Assembly (NCBI GenBank): GCA_945892985.1
Contig: CAMDDU010000094.1
Coordinates: 1 to 6,266 of the forward strand
Reading direction: 5' to 3'
DNA: 6,266 nucleotides
Origin: CAITSH01 sp945892985
GTDB lineage: Bacteria; Pseudomonadota; Gammaproteobacteria; Burkholderiales; SG8-39
Position numbers and translations under genes: made by a program. Numbering within the stretch: the stretch's first letter is position 1; each line of letters starts with the position of its first letter. Below, one piece after another: positions 1 to 5,338 of this stretch. The notes beneath the pieces are model-generated. The model did no database searches. It was given only the letters and a program-made list of their open reading frames with translations, and was not told the origin of the DNA.

Positions 1-336
1 GGTGATGACCCCATCCTGATGTTAACGGGGATCATCCCGGCCACTCTAAAATTACTCTCCCGCGCGGGCCTCAGCCTGGCGCAAATCGATGCCTTTGAAG
101 TCAACGAGGCCTTTGCCTCAGTGGTGCTGGGTTGGCAACGAGAACTGGGGGTAGATCTGGATAAGGTCAACGTACTGGGCGGGGCCATTGCCCTCGGTCA
201 TCCGGTGGGCGCCTCGGGCGGGCGACTGATGGCCAATTTGCTGCGCGTATTGGCGCAAACCGGCGGGCGTTACGGGCTGCAAACCATGTGTGAATCTGGC
301 GGCATGGCGAACGCCACGCTGATCGAAAGACTCTGA
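1..336 (+). CDS. Thiolase (acetyl-CoA acyltransferase family), C-terminal part
   Basis: This is the 3' end of a thiolase gene that runs in from the left edge; 111 residues are visible, against about 390 for the family. Thiolases cleave 3-ketoacyl-CoA with CoA, or condense two acyl-CoAs, in the cytoplasm. The C-terminal domain signatures are clear in order: NEAFA at visible residues 35-39, GGAIALGHPVGASG at about 60-73 with the active-site His at 67, and the CESGGMANATLIE block with the catalytic Cys at 97. The Cys loop reads CESGG, where the usual form in this subgroup is CEGGG. The stop codon is 11 bases before the downstream dehydrogenase, whose ribosome binding site overlaps it, so the two are almost certainly cotranscribed. 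The substrate (fatty acyl, steroid ring or other) cannot be told from this part. Confidence 0.95.
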   Translation, partial: GDDPILMLTGIIPATLKLLSRAGLSLAQIDAFEVNEAFASVVLGWQRELGVDLDKVNVLGGAIALGHPVGASGGRLMANLLRVLAQTGGRYGLQTMCESGGMANATLIERL

Positions 337-340
337 GGAG
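335..340 (+). promoter_or_regulatory. Ribosome binding site of the SDR gene
   Basis: GAGGAG lies 7 bases before the ATG at 348 and overlaps the thiolase stop codon. This supports that start and suggests translational coupling of the two genes. Confidence 0.8.
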
Positions 341-347
341 AGCAAGT

Positions 348-1139
348 ATGACAGGACGAGTTCAAGACAAAGTAGCGATCATCACCGGTGCGGGTACTGG
401 GATAGGTCGGGCTTGTTTGTCGCTATTTGCGCGCGAAGGCGCAACGGTGGTGGGGGTGTCGCGGACGCAGTCCAATTTAGACGCCGCGCTGGCGTTGGCG
501 CGCACCGAAACACCCGGTCTGAAGGGCATGGTAATGGCGCAGGATCTCGCGCGGCCTGAAGCCGCAGATGAAATCGTGGCCGCCACAGTGGCCGCGTATG
601 GGCGGGTCGACATCCTCGTGCATTCGGCCAGCGTGGGCTGGAGCTGGCAGGAAAAAAGTCCCGGTGCCATGGACCCCCTCGCCACTACCACGCCGGATAA
701 ATGGCGCGAGGTCATGGGCTTTAATTTAGATGCCTGCGCGTTTATTGATCGCGCGTGTTTAAACCAGATGATCAAGCAGGGGCGCGGTTCAATTGTTAAT
801 GTTGCGAGTATTTCGGGCCTCTTGGGGATGACCACCGCGCACACTTACTGCGCCGCTAAAGGCGGGGTTATCAACCTCACACGGGCCTTGGCTGCGACCT
901 ATGTCAAAGATGGTGTGCGCACCAACTGCGTGTGTCCGGGTTACACCGACACCCCCATGATCGCCCCAGTGATGAACGTTTTTGATGACCCCGCAATCGC
1001 CACCCAACTCACCCCCATGGCGCGCGCAGGGCGGCCCATGGAAATGGCCTACGGTTGTTTGTATCTCGCCTCGGATGAAGCCAGCTACTGCAACGGCACC
1101 ATTCTTATCATCGATGGCGGCACCGCCGCGCGTCAGTAA
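348..1139 (+). CDS. Short-chain dehydrogenase/reductase (SDR), 263 aa
   Basis: This is an intact classical SDR, an NAD(P)-dependent oxidoreductase acting on hydroxyl/keto groups, of normal length for the family (about 250-265 residues). The dinucleotide-binding motif TGAGTGIG is at residues 13-20. Asp66 is the usual adenine-pocket Asp. The catalytic tetrad is Asn126, Ser154 (in NVASISG), Tyr167 and Lys171 (in YCAAK). The PG motif of the fold's later half is at 197-198 (CPGYTDTPM), and the C-terminal NGTILIIDGGTA matches the family's NGxxxxVDGG. One oddity is that the structural NNAG motif reads HSAS at 92-95. The start is set by the GAGGAG ribosome binding site. With the adjacent thiolase it probably supplies a 3-hydroxyacyl-CoA or similar dehydrogenase step, but the substrate is an inference. 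It is the last intact gene before the degraded region. Confidence 0.95.
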   Translation: MTGRVQDKVAIITGAGTGIGRACLSLFAREGATVVGVSRTQSNLDAALALARTETPGLKGMVMAQDLARPEAADEIVAATVAAYGRVDILVHSASVGWSWQEKSPGAMDPLATTTPDKWREVMGFNLDACAFIDRACLNQMIKQGRGSIVNVASISGLLGMTTAHTYCAAKGGVINLTRALAATYVKDGVRTNCVCPGYTDTPMIAPVMNVFDDPAIATQLTPMARAGRPMEMAYGCLYLASDEASYCNGTILIIDGGTAARQ

Positions 1140-1310
1140 TCGGCGGGGCGGAGATTAACTGCGGCGGGTTGCCGGGGGGAGCGGCGCGGGATCAGCACTG
1201 GGTCTATCAGCGAGGCCGCCCCTTCTGCCATCCGATGCGCAGCCACTACGCACAATCGAAGTCAGCTAACCAGGCAATTTGGCCAAGGTGTTGGGCCTTT
1301 AAAAAGTAAA
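1140..1310. other. Intergenic stretch after the SDR, no gene seen
   Basis: I see no supported coding frame, RNA gene or convincing terminator here. It is GC-rich at the start and becomes AT-rich just before the repeat array. It marks the left boundary of the degraded region. Confidence 0.6.
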
Positions 1311-1312
1311 GG
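1296..1312. repeat. Small inverted repeat at the edge of the tandem repeats
   Basis: CCTTTA at 1296-1301 and TAAAGG at 1307-1312 form a perfect 6-bp stem around AAAAG. The right arm runs into the first GGAAATCG repeat copy. There is no T-run after it, so it is not a standard terminator. It could mark an end of the repeat element. Confidence 0.45.
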
Positions 1313-1419
1313 AAATCGAGGACACCCACTAGTTCCACTAGGTCGTGGGAAATCGAGGACACCCACTAGTTCCACTAGGTCGGAACTCGGAAATCGGAAA
1401 TCGAGGACACCCACTAGGT
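1311..1419. repeat. Tandem repeat array, three copies with GGAAATCGAGGACACCC core
   Basis: Two identical 35-base units lie at 1311-1345 and 1348-1382, separated by TG. A third, shortened copy at 1396-1419 keeps the first 21 bases (core plus CCACTAG without the second CCACTAG) and ends AGGT. A broken GGAAATCG stub lies at 1389-1396. Each full unit carries CCACTAG twice (CCACTAGTTCCACTAGG), and its CTAGT-TCC-ACTAG can pair as a short hairpin. Read on the minus strand the core is GGGTGTCCTCGATTTCC. From memory, motifs of this kind accompany REP-associated tyrosine (Y1) transposases in Proteobacteria, but no such transposase is in the window, so that link is an inference. Confidence 0.85.
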
Positions 1420-1530
1420 TGCCCGCACTGCCCCCGGGCGCGCATTGACTCATCGGAATTGCTACCGGTGCTGACCCGTTGCCTCACGTAAATTGTTACC
1501 CGTCGGACTCTCCGGCGAGGGCAGCATATC

Positions 1531-1650
1531 GTGACGAGGCGAATCAGCCTGACGACACGCAAGGAGTTGATCGAGGCACTGCGGTTGCGATATCGCAGCG
1601 CGGCGTTCAGCGATCGGATCAAGATCCTCGATGAGTTCGTGGCCTTGACC
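1531..1650 (+). pseudogene. DDE (rve-type) transposase, N-terminal fragment
   Basis: From a GTG at 1531 the first 40 residues match the start of a family of integrase-core transposases, recalled as beginning with TRKEL..A.R.RY and running to ILDEFVALTG followed by a helix-turn-helix. Here the match holds through KILDEFVALT at residues 31-40 and then stops abruptly: the expected G-Y/F-HRKHA block is replaced by unrelated sequence. The open frame continues to 1911, but that part is out of frame with the OsmC remnant it crosses and is not meaningful. The element is therefore a 5' stub with the catalytic domain lost. The exact IS family cannot be fixed from so short a piece. Confidence 0.65.
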
Positions 1651-1678
1651 TGCTCGCAACGGCTAGGGCCGCTTGGCC

Positions 1679-1840
1679 ATGGCCCAGGGGACGCTGAATC
1701 CCGCTGTGCAGTTCGGCGGCAAGCGGCAGCCCAGCCGCGAAAAACTGGAACAACTGCATCACGCCGCCCATGCCGAGTGCTATATCGCCAACTCGGTCAC
1801 TACCGAGGTGCTGGGCGAGCCGGTGTTTACCTCTTCGTAA
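1679..1840 (+). pseudogene. OsmC-like (peroxiredoxin family) protein, C-terminal fragment
   Basis: A frame of 53 codons starts at ATG 1679 and ends at TAA 1838-1840. It contains LHHAAHAECYIANSVTTEV (residues 26-44), the C-terminal signature of OsmC/Ohr-fold proteins, with the second redox Cys at residue 34. Members of this subfamily run to about 150 residues, so about 100 N-terminal residues, including the first active-site Cys, are missing. An in-frame TAG at 1664-1666 closes the frame upstream, and the transposase stub ends at 1650, so the break lies between 1650 and about 1690. Intact OsmC proteins reduce organic hydroperoxides with two cysteines; with one Cys left, this piece should be inactive. 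The ATG is probably an internal codon of the original gene. Confidence 0.8.
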
Positions 1841-1887
1841 AGAAAACAGGCCCGAGCACAGACAGCACCGGCGCAAGCAGCTATCTA

Positions 1888-2406
1888 TTAAGCAGTACTC
1901 AACGGGCTTGAGGGCGCCATGAGACCGACCGGGCTGGCCGCGCGCTGGGTGCTGGAGAGCAGTTTGCGGTAGACCCGCTCGGTAGCGCGGCAGGTGGTGT
2001 CCCAGGAAAACTGGGCCAGCCGTTGCCGGCCACGCGCCGCCCGCTCGGCCCGCAGCGGCTGGTTGTACAGCGCCTCGGCCATCGCAGTTTGTACCGACTG
2101 GACATCCTTGAGCTCGAAATACACCGCAGCGTCGCCACCGATCTCGGGCAACGAGCCGGCGTTGCCCAGCACCACCGGGCAGGCGTTGCTAAAGGCCTCC
2201 AGCACCGGCAGGCCAAATCCCTCGTAGAGCGACGGGAACACAAACACCTGCGCCTGCTGGTAGAGCGTTTGCAGCTCGGCGTCGTTGGCCGCACGGTGGT
2301 GCACCCGGTCTGCCAGGCCGTGTATCTCGAAGAACACACGCTCGTTTTTGTTGAACCCGGCCCCGGTGCAGACGATATGCAACCCCGGGTCTGCCGCCAG
2401 TAGCAT
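1888..2406 (-). pseudogene. Glycosyltransferase family 4, C-terminal half
   Basis: This is the sugar-nucleotide-binding half of a GT-B fold glycosyltransferase, as used in lipopolysaccharide, O-antigen or exopolysaccharide assembly on the cytoplasmic face of the inner membrane. Visible motifs are LHIVCTGAG (residues 9-17), VFVFPSLYEGFGLPVLE (54-70) with the EX7E pair Glu62/Glu70 that contacts the donor nucleotide, and the SLPEIGGDAAVYF strand-loop (85-97). Family members are about 350-400 residues; only 172 remain, and the acceptor-binding N-terminal domain is absent. A TAG sits immediately before the first ATG, and the preceding sequence belongs to a different gene (an epimerase start), so this is a deletion product. 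The last ~20 residues after VYRKLL look unrelated to the family and probably read into foreign sequence up to the TAA at 1888. Confidence 0.85.
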
Positions 2407-2470
2407 CTAAATGGTCTAAAAAATGGCGTCCTACAAAACCAGATAATCCGGTGATTAAATATTTTCTCAC
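2402..2470 (-). pseudogene. NAD-dependent epimerase/dehydratase, first 23 codons
   Basis: Starting at GTG 2470, the 23 residues MRKYLITGLSGFVGRHFLDH plus LDA carry the Rossmann GxxGxxG motif (Gly8, Gly11, Gly14) typical of extended-SDR nucleotide-sugar enzymes, such as GDP-mannose 4,6-dehydratase or GDP-4-keto-6-deoxymannose reductase relatives. The GTG overlaps the TGA stop of the upstream glycosyltransferase as GTGA, the arrangement of translationally coupled operon genes, which supports the start. After codon 23 the frame carries on into nonsense, because the GT4 remnant begins there in another frame. This piece is AT-rich compared with the GC-rich GT4 part, so the junction at about 2400-2406 joins DNA of different composition. 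The exact enzyme cannot be named from 23 residues. Confidence 0.75.
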
Positions 2471-3390
2471 TCCGTGCTTTTTGATTGGAAGCCTGCAAGG
2501 CAGCGGATGAAATAAGTTTTCAAAAATCGAAGATTGGTAGGATCCAGCTTTACCGCTTCCCGAATAAAAGGCTGCGCGGCCTGCACATTATGGTCGTGCT
2601 CAATATGCTGGTAACCCCGGCCAAAAATCTCGGCGGCCAAGCGTTTGCGAATGCCGAGCAACGTACGCCACTGCGGCTGCGAGATGTACATTTTTTGGAT
2701 AGCCAGTACCTCTTGGTTCAGTGGCAGCCGGTTATCAACCCCGGAGATGGTGCCGGGCGAGTCGTACAAGACGCCTAGCGGACCAGGCACCCACAAAAAC
2801 GGGTACTTGGTCGCGATACGCAACCACATTTCGTAATCCGCTGCGATGCGATAACGCGTGTCGAACAGTCCCAACTCCGCATGTAAAGCTTTGCGCCACA
2901 CCGGCTGCGACCCGGTAATACAGCGCAGCATCAGGTCTTCGGGCGTGTAGTCGGGCCAGCGGCGCAGCTTGGCGCCGCGGCTCTCGCACTCCGCAAAGCT
3001 CTCGTTTTCCGTATGGCTGATCAGCTGGTCGGCATACGCCAGCGCAGCCTCGGGATGGCTTTCCAGCGCGGCGACCATGGTCGCCATGAAGTCCGGGTGG
3101 TGGCGGTCATCGGTGTTGGCATTGGTCAGATAGCGCCCGCTGGCCAATGGAATGGCGCGGTTCCAGGCTACGTACAGGGGTTCACGCTCGGTGCGTATGA
3201 GCTTGATTTGCGGGTATCGGTGCACAAATTCCTCGCAAATAGCGCTCTCGCCCTGCGGAGAGCCGCTATCAATCACCAACACTTCCATCTCGCTGAACAG
3301 GGTCTGCGCGACGAGATCCTCCAGACAACTGCGCATGAAACGTTCGGCGCTGTATGTCGAAACAATCGCGGTAATGAGGGCTTTGGGCAT
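2467..3390 (-). CDS. Family 2 glycosyltransferase, 307 aa
   Basis: This is an intact GT-A fold glycosyltransferase that should transfer a sugar from a nucleotide donor during surface polysaccharide synthesis in the cytoplasm. The N-terminal signature AIVSTYSAERFMRSCLEDL (residues 8-26) opens the fold. VLVIDSGS (38-45) holds the nucleotide-binding Asp41. TNANTDD (89-95) is the DXD-like metal site, and ADYEMWLR (184-191) matches the (E/D)D-type catalytic region with Asp185/Glu187. The C-terminal segment at about 268-295 (HNVQAAQPFIREAVKLDP) resembles a single TPR-like helix pair. The ATG at 3390 is the first start after an in-frame stop; no strong Shine-Dalgarno is visible. Its stop overlaps the epimerase start. 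It is the only whole gene left of what was probably a polysaccharide operon. Donor and acceptor are unknown. Confidence 0.9.
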   Translation of the reverse strand: MPKALITAIVSTYSAERFMRSCLEDLVAQTLFSEMEVLVIDSGSPQGESAICEEFVHRYPQIKLIRTEREPLYVAWNRAIPLASGRYLTNANTDDRHHPDFMATMVAALESHPEAALAYADQLISHTENESFAECESRGAKLRRWPDYTPEDLMLRCITGSQPVWRKALHAELGLFDTRYRIAADYEMWLRIATKYPFLWVPGPLGVLYDSPGTISGVDNRLPLNQEVLAIQKMYISQPQWRTLLGIRKRLAAEIFGRGYQHIEHDHNVQAAQPFIREAVKLDPTNLRFLKTYFIRCLAGFQSKSTE

Positions 3391-3455
3391 GGGTAGGAAG
3401 CGTTGACCTCAATAACGAGTTGCTTCGGTTGGGGCGGAAATAGCTTACCCCCAAA

Positions 3456-3578
3456 TTATTTGCCTAGCGCCGCGCGGCGCTGACCACTTTCTAAGGCGGC
3501 GCGCCGGAGTGCCACCCCGGCGCCCAGATTACGAGGCCCCAGCGTGCGCCACAGCGAGCCAACCAAGGTTTCATCGTT
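3456..3578 (-). pseudogene. C-terminal tail of an unidentified gene upstream of the GT2
   Basis: The last 40 codons before a TAA at 3456-3458 read NDETLVGSLWRTLGPRNLGA and onward. They have the G/C-rich third positions of the neighbouring real genes and lie 65 bases before the GT2 start on the same strand. I take this to be the end of the preceding gene of the polysaccharide operon. The open frame continues back to 3830, but composition and residue content change near 3580 and that part looks non-coding. I do not recognise the family; a methyltransferase, sulfotransferase or glycosyltransferase tail would all fit the setting. Confidence 0.4.
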
Positions 3579-4140
3579 CACAAGAATGTGATTAAGTATG
3601 ATGAGAGTAACCGTGCTGTTTGACGAAAGCGAGAGTATTGAGGGTCTTGCGTGGTTGAATTCGAACGGCGTCAGTCGGAAGGCTCGCCGTGAATGATGGC
3701 GGTTGACCAAGGCATTCCACAGGACCGTGGCGCCCTTGTCGCGCTGGAGGCGTTGTCTGATCCGCAATCGTGGTGACTTGTACGAGTCGCTACTAGGGAC
3801 ACAGTGCTGGCTGTTAGGCCAGCCTCGCATCCGTGCGTAAGTCAGCGCAAGGTATTGTCAGCCTAATTCCGTCAGGCTCGGTAATGCCGTTTGCGTTGAC
3901 GCGCGGGCGAATGATCTGGAGGCGGGTGTCGTGGGCTCTGCTCGCCGCTCGCGAGGCGTCAGGATCCGTTTCATCGCGGCCGGAACTTCGCTGGGCGCGG
4001 TGCTGTGCTGTGCAGGGATACATGAATGCCGCGCGCAGGATGCGCAGGGGCGCCCACTTTCACCGCATCGCCGTAGTGCTCGCAGGTCTGGATGGCGGGG
4101 CCTGGTTTCGGCTCTGATTCTGCGTGGCCTTAATGTCTAG
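3579..4140. other. Region without a recognisable gene
   Basis: Several overlapping open frames exist on both strands (for example plus 3833-4117, minus 3814-4023 and minus 3579-3830), but none shows a motif I recognise and none is clearly better than its shadows. A short plus-strand frame at 3598-3696 (33 codons from ATG ATG) is also unsupported. The sequence may be decayed mobile-element DNA. I see no tRNA or CRISPR here. Confidence 0.5.
3806..3823. repeat. Hairpin, 6-bp stem
   Basis: GCTGGC at 3806-3811 and GCCAGC at 3818-3823 pair perfectly around TGTTAG. No T-run follows on either strand, so a terminator role is not supported. It sits inside the gene-poor stretch. Confidence 0.4.
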
Positions 4141-4275
4141 GAGCGGCTGGACCCAGGTGATGGCGCGGATTTCTGGCGCGACCTAGAGGCGGGTGTGCAG
4201 TTCCTGCGCGAGCGTGCCTTGCTGGTCAGCTTGGCCGCTGCGGTGGGCTGCTGGGTGGAGGTCATTATCAACTGA
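4141..4275 (+). pseudogene. Possible coding remnant of unknown family
   Basis: A plus-strand frame of 44 codons runs from just after a TAG (4138-4140) to TGA 4273-4275. It reads ERLDPGDGADFWRDLEAGVQ followed by a hydrophobic stretch LLVSLAAAVGCWVEVII. Third positions are strongly G/C, as in the real genes nearby, and there is no start codon. Its right end coincides with the point, near 4264, where the minus-strand transposase similarity stops, so it may be a host gene cut by insertion-sequence activity. The Trp/hydrophobic tail could be a membrane segment. I do not recognise it. Confidence 0.3.
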
Positions 4276-4567
4276 TGCTCAAACAAACCCTTTTCCTGGC
4301 ACCAAGGGTGCAGCGCGGGCCACTCAAAGCAAAGATCTCCAGCACGGCCCGCCAACGCTGGCCGGTGCTCCAGGCGCGGGCCGGGCAGTCCAGCAACGGA
4401 GGTTCTACTGGTTGGGCTGAGCCCTTCTCGTGGTCCCGGACCTTGAGCCACTGCTTCAGTGTGCCGAACGATATGCTCAGCTCGCTGGCAACGGACTCAA
4501 GCGTACCCGTCCCGCGCCGCCTGACCTTATTAAGGGCTTGCTTTTTAGAGGTACGCGTCCAGCCGCC
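4262..4567 (-). pseudogene. IS3-type orfA transposase remnant, frameshifted
   Basis: On the minus strand a frame read from 4567 carries RTSKKQALNKVRRRGTGTL, then a helix-turn-helix ending SISFGTLKQWLK, then a region ending WRAVLEIFALSG. The family's next block (recalled as ALHAWCREKGLFEHQL) is present as ALHPWCQEKGLFEHQL, but in the next reading frame. One base has therefore been lost near 4316-4322 (GGCCCGCG). The gene also lacks a start: a TAG at 4568-4570 is directly upstream and the expected Met position reads Trp. The C-terminal coiled-coil part is missing beyond 4262. Intact members are small DNA-binding partners of an rve-type orfB transposase, which is not present here. Assignment to IS3-like rather than another two-gene element is from memory of the family and is tentative. 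Confidence 0.7.
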
Positions 4568-4573
4568 CTACCT

Positions 4574-4780
4574 TTATTCCTCTGTGCGCGCCAGCGGTAG
4601 CCCTTCATCGATCCGGCTATTCGGCCAGCCGGAGCGTTTTCCCAGCGTGTCTTTAGGCCAGGCCGCGGGGTCGAGGTCGTTGCGTTTGGTGGTGGCCAAC
4701 AGGCTTACGGTCGCCGTGGCGCTGCACCTGGAGCGCGCGGAGCCGGTAAACAACCCATTTCCCTTACCCAGCGCGATCAT
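4574..4780 (-). pseudogene. IS66 family transposase (TnpC), C-terminal fragment
   Basis: The final 60-odd codons match the C-terminus of IS66 TnpC. The pattern IALGRKNWLFTGSERAG, SLLATAKLNGLDPAAW, then WPNSRIDELLPL (family form, from memory) appears here as IALGKGNGLFTGSARSR, SLLATTKRNDLDPAAW and WPNSRIDEGLPL. Full TnpC is about 500 residues, so nearly all of it, including the DDE catalytic core, is gone. Normally conserved residues have changed (the Arg-Lys-Asn-Trp run is Lys-Gly-Asn-Gly), so decay is advanced. A TGA two codons before the first ATG closes the frame. The remnant ends 7 bases from the orfA remnant and begins just past the end of the toxin gene. Confidence 0.85.
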
Positions 4781-4808
4781 TAATCAGAACGAGCAACGCG
4801 CAAAACGC

Positions 4809-5069
4809 CTATTCGTCATGCCTGCGCAACTGGGCGATGACGATTTCTTCCTCTGCCACCTTGTAAACCACCCGGTGTTCGTCATCGATGCGGCGTGACC
4901 AATAGCCGCTGAAGTTGAATTTCAGTGATTCCGGTTTGCCGATGCCGGTGCAAGGATCGCGCTGGATGTCACGGTTCAGGCGGTTGATTCGCCGCAGCAG
5001 GGCCTTGTCGTTCTGCTGCCAATAGAGGTAGTCCTCCCAGGCCTGCGGGTGAAAGGCGCTGATCATCAT
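4809..5069 (-). CDS. yoeB: YoeB/Txe family toxin (mRNA interferase)
   Basis: This is the toxin of a type II toxin-antitoxin pair; YoeB cleaves mRNA at the ribosomal A site. The 86 residues align along the whole family: QAWEDYLYWQ (9-18), GKPESLK (44-50), SGYWSRRIDDEHRVVY (54-69). Counterparts of the E. coli catalytic residues are Glu47, Arg60, Arg66 and His84. The family C-terminus RYHY is changed to RRHDE, so the terminal Tyr used in catalysis is missing and the other Tyr is Arg; activity is therefore uncertain. The first ATG (5067-5069) overlaps the antitoxin stop as ATGA. The second ATG (5064-5066) gives a protein whose numbering matches E. coli YoeB exactly and may be the true start. Expression should be coupled to the antitoxin and repressed by the complex. 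Confidence 0.9.
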   Translation of the reverse strand: MMISAFHPQAWEDYLYWQQNDKALLRRINRLNRDIQRDPCTGIGKPESLKFNFSGYWSRRIDDEHRVVYKVAEEEIVIAQLRRHDE

Positions 5070-5338
5070 TCGTCGATGAGCTCGTGGCGAGTGATGTGGC
5101 GGCGGTTTTCGATATCGTCAATCGCCTTCATCAACCGCATGGCGTTCTTCGGATGCCGTAGCAGATGCGCCGTTGCCATCAGCGACTCATATTCCTTAAG
5201 CGACATCAGCACTGCTGCTGCGGATTTCTGGCGGGTGATGATGGTGACGTCGTCATCGTCGTTGACACGGTCAAGCTCAGCGGCGAGGTTGTTACGGGCT
5301 TCGGTATAGGTGATGACGCTCGTTGCCGACGCTGGCAT
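5066..5338 (-). CDS. yefM: YefM/Phd family antitoxin
   Basis: This 90-residue protein is the antitoxin of the pair. The N-terminal DNA-binding part shows ITYTEARNNLAAELDRV (9-25), the typical YefM opening, followed by VTIITRQKSAAAVLMSLKEY (31-50), the family's ITRxxxxAAVLMS core. The C-terminal part with HLLRHPKNAMRLMKAI (58-73) is the usual toxin-wrapping region. YefM binds and neutralises YoeB and, alone or with it, represses its own promoter. It lies first in the operon with a 4-base overlap into the toxin. No strong Shine-Dalgarno precedes the ATG at 5338, and no other in-frame start is available. It is transcribed divergently from the VOC gene, from a 55-base shared intergenic region. 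Confidence 0.92.
   Translation of the reverse strand: MPASATSVITYTEARNNLAAELDRVNDDDDVTIITRQKSAAAVLMSLKEYESLMATAHLLRHPKNAMRLMKAIDDIENRRHITRHELIDE

Noticed and set aside
362..844. Minus-strand open frame opposite the SDR gene
   Set aside because: It is a shadow of the SDR coding frame with no family features.
1445..1473. TTGACT at 1445-1450 as a -35 box for the transposase stub
   Set aside because: No acceptable -10 hexamer lies 16-18 bases downstream.
1262..1622. Minus-strand frames reading VGVLDF and SGCPRFP repeatedly
   Set aside because: They are translations of the tandem DNA repeat, not proteins.
1994..2403. Plus-strand open frames opposite the GT4 remnant
   Set aside because: They are antisense shadows of GC-rich coding sequence; the minus frame has clear GT4 motifs.
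3013..3396. Plus-strand 127-codon open frame opposite the GT2
   Set aside because: It is antisense to the well-supported GT2 N-terminal half, with no motif.
3579..3830. Possible Tn3-family transposase C-terminus on the minus strand (ATVLWNALVN followed by RLTP)
   Set aside because: Resemblance is limited to a few residues, the spacing between the two motifs is too short for Tn3 transposases, and the surrounding residues do not fit.
3809..3870. Possible integron attC site (GTTAGGC at 3813-3819, GCCTAAT at 3861-3867)
   Set aside because: The two motifs are in the wrong order for an attC (core RYYYAAC should come first), the second is imperfect, and no integrase or cassette structure is seen.
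4275..4898. Long plus-strand open frame of 207 codons
   Set aside because: It runs antisense across three genuine minus-strand coding remnants (orfA, IS66 TnpC, YoeB), which explains its openness; it has no recognisable motif.
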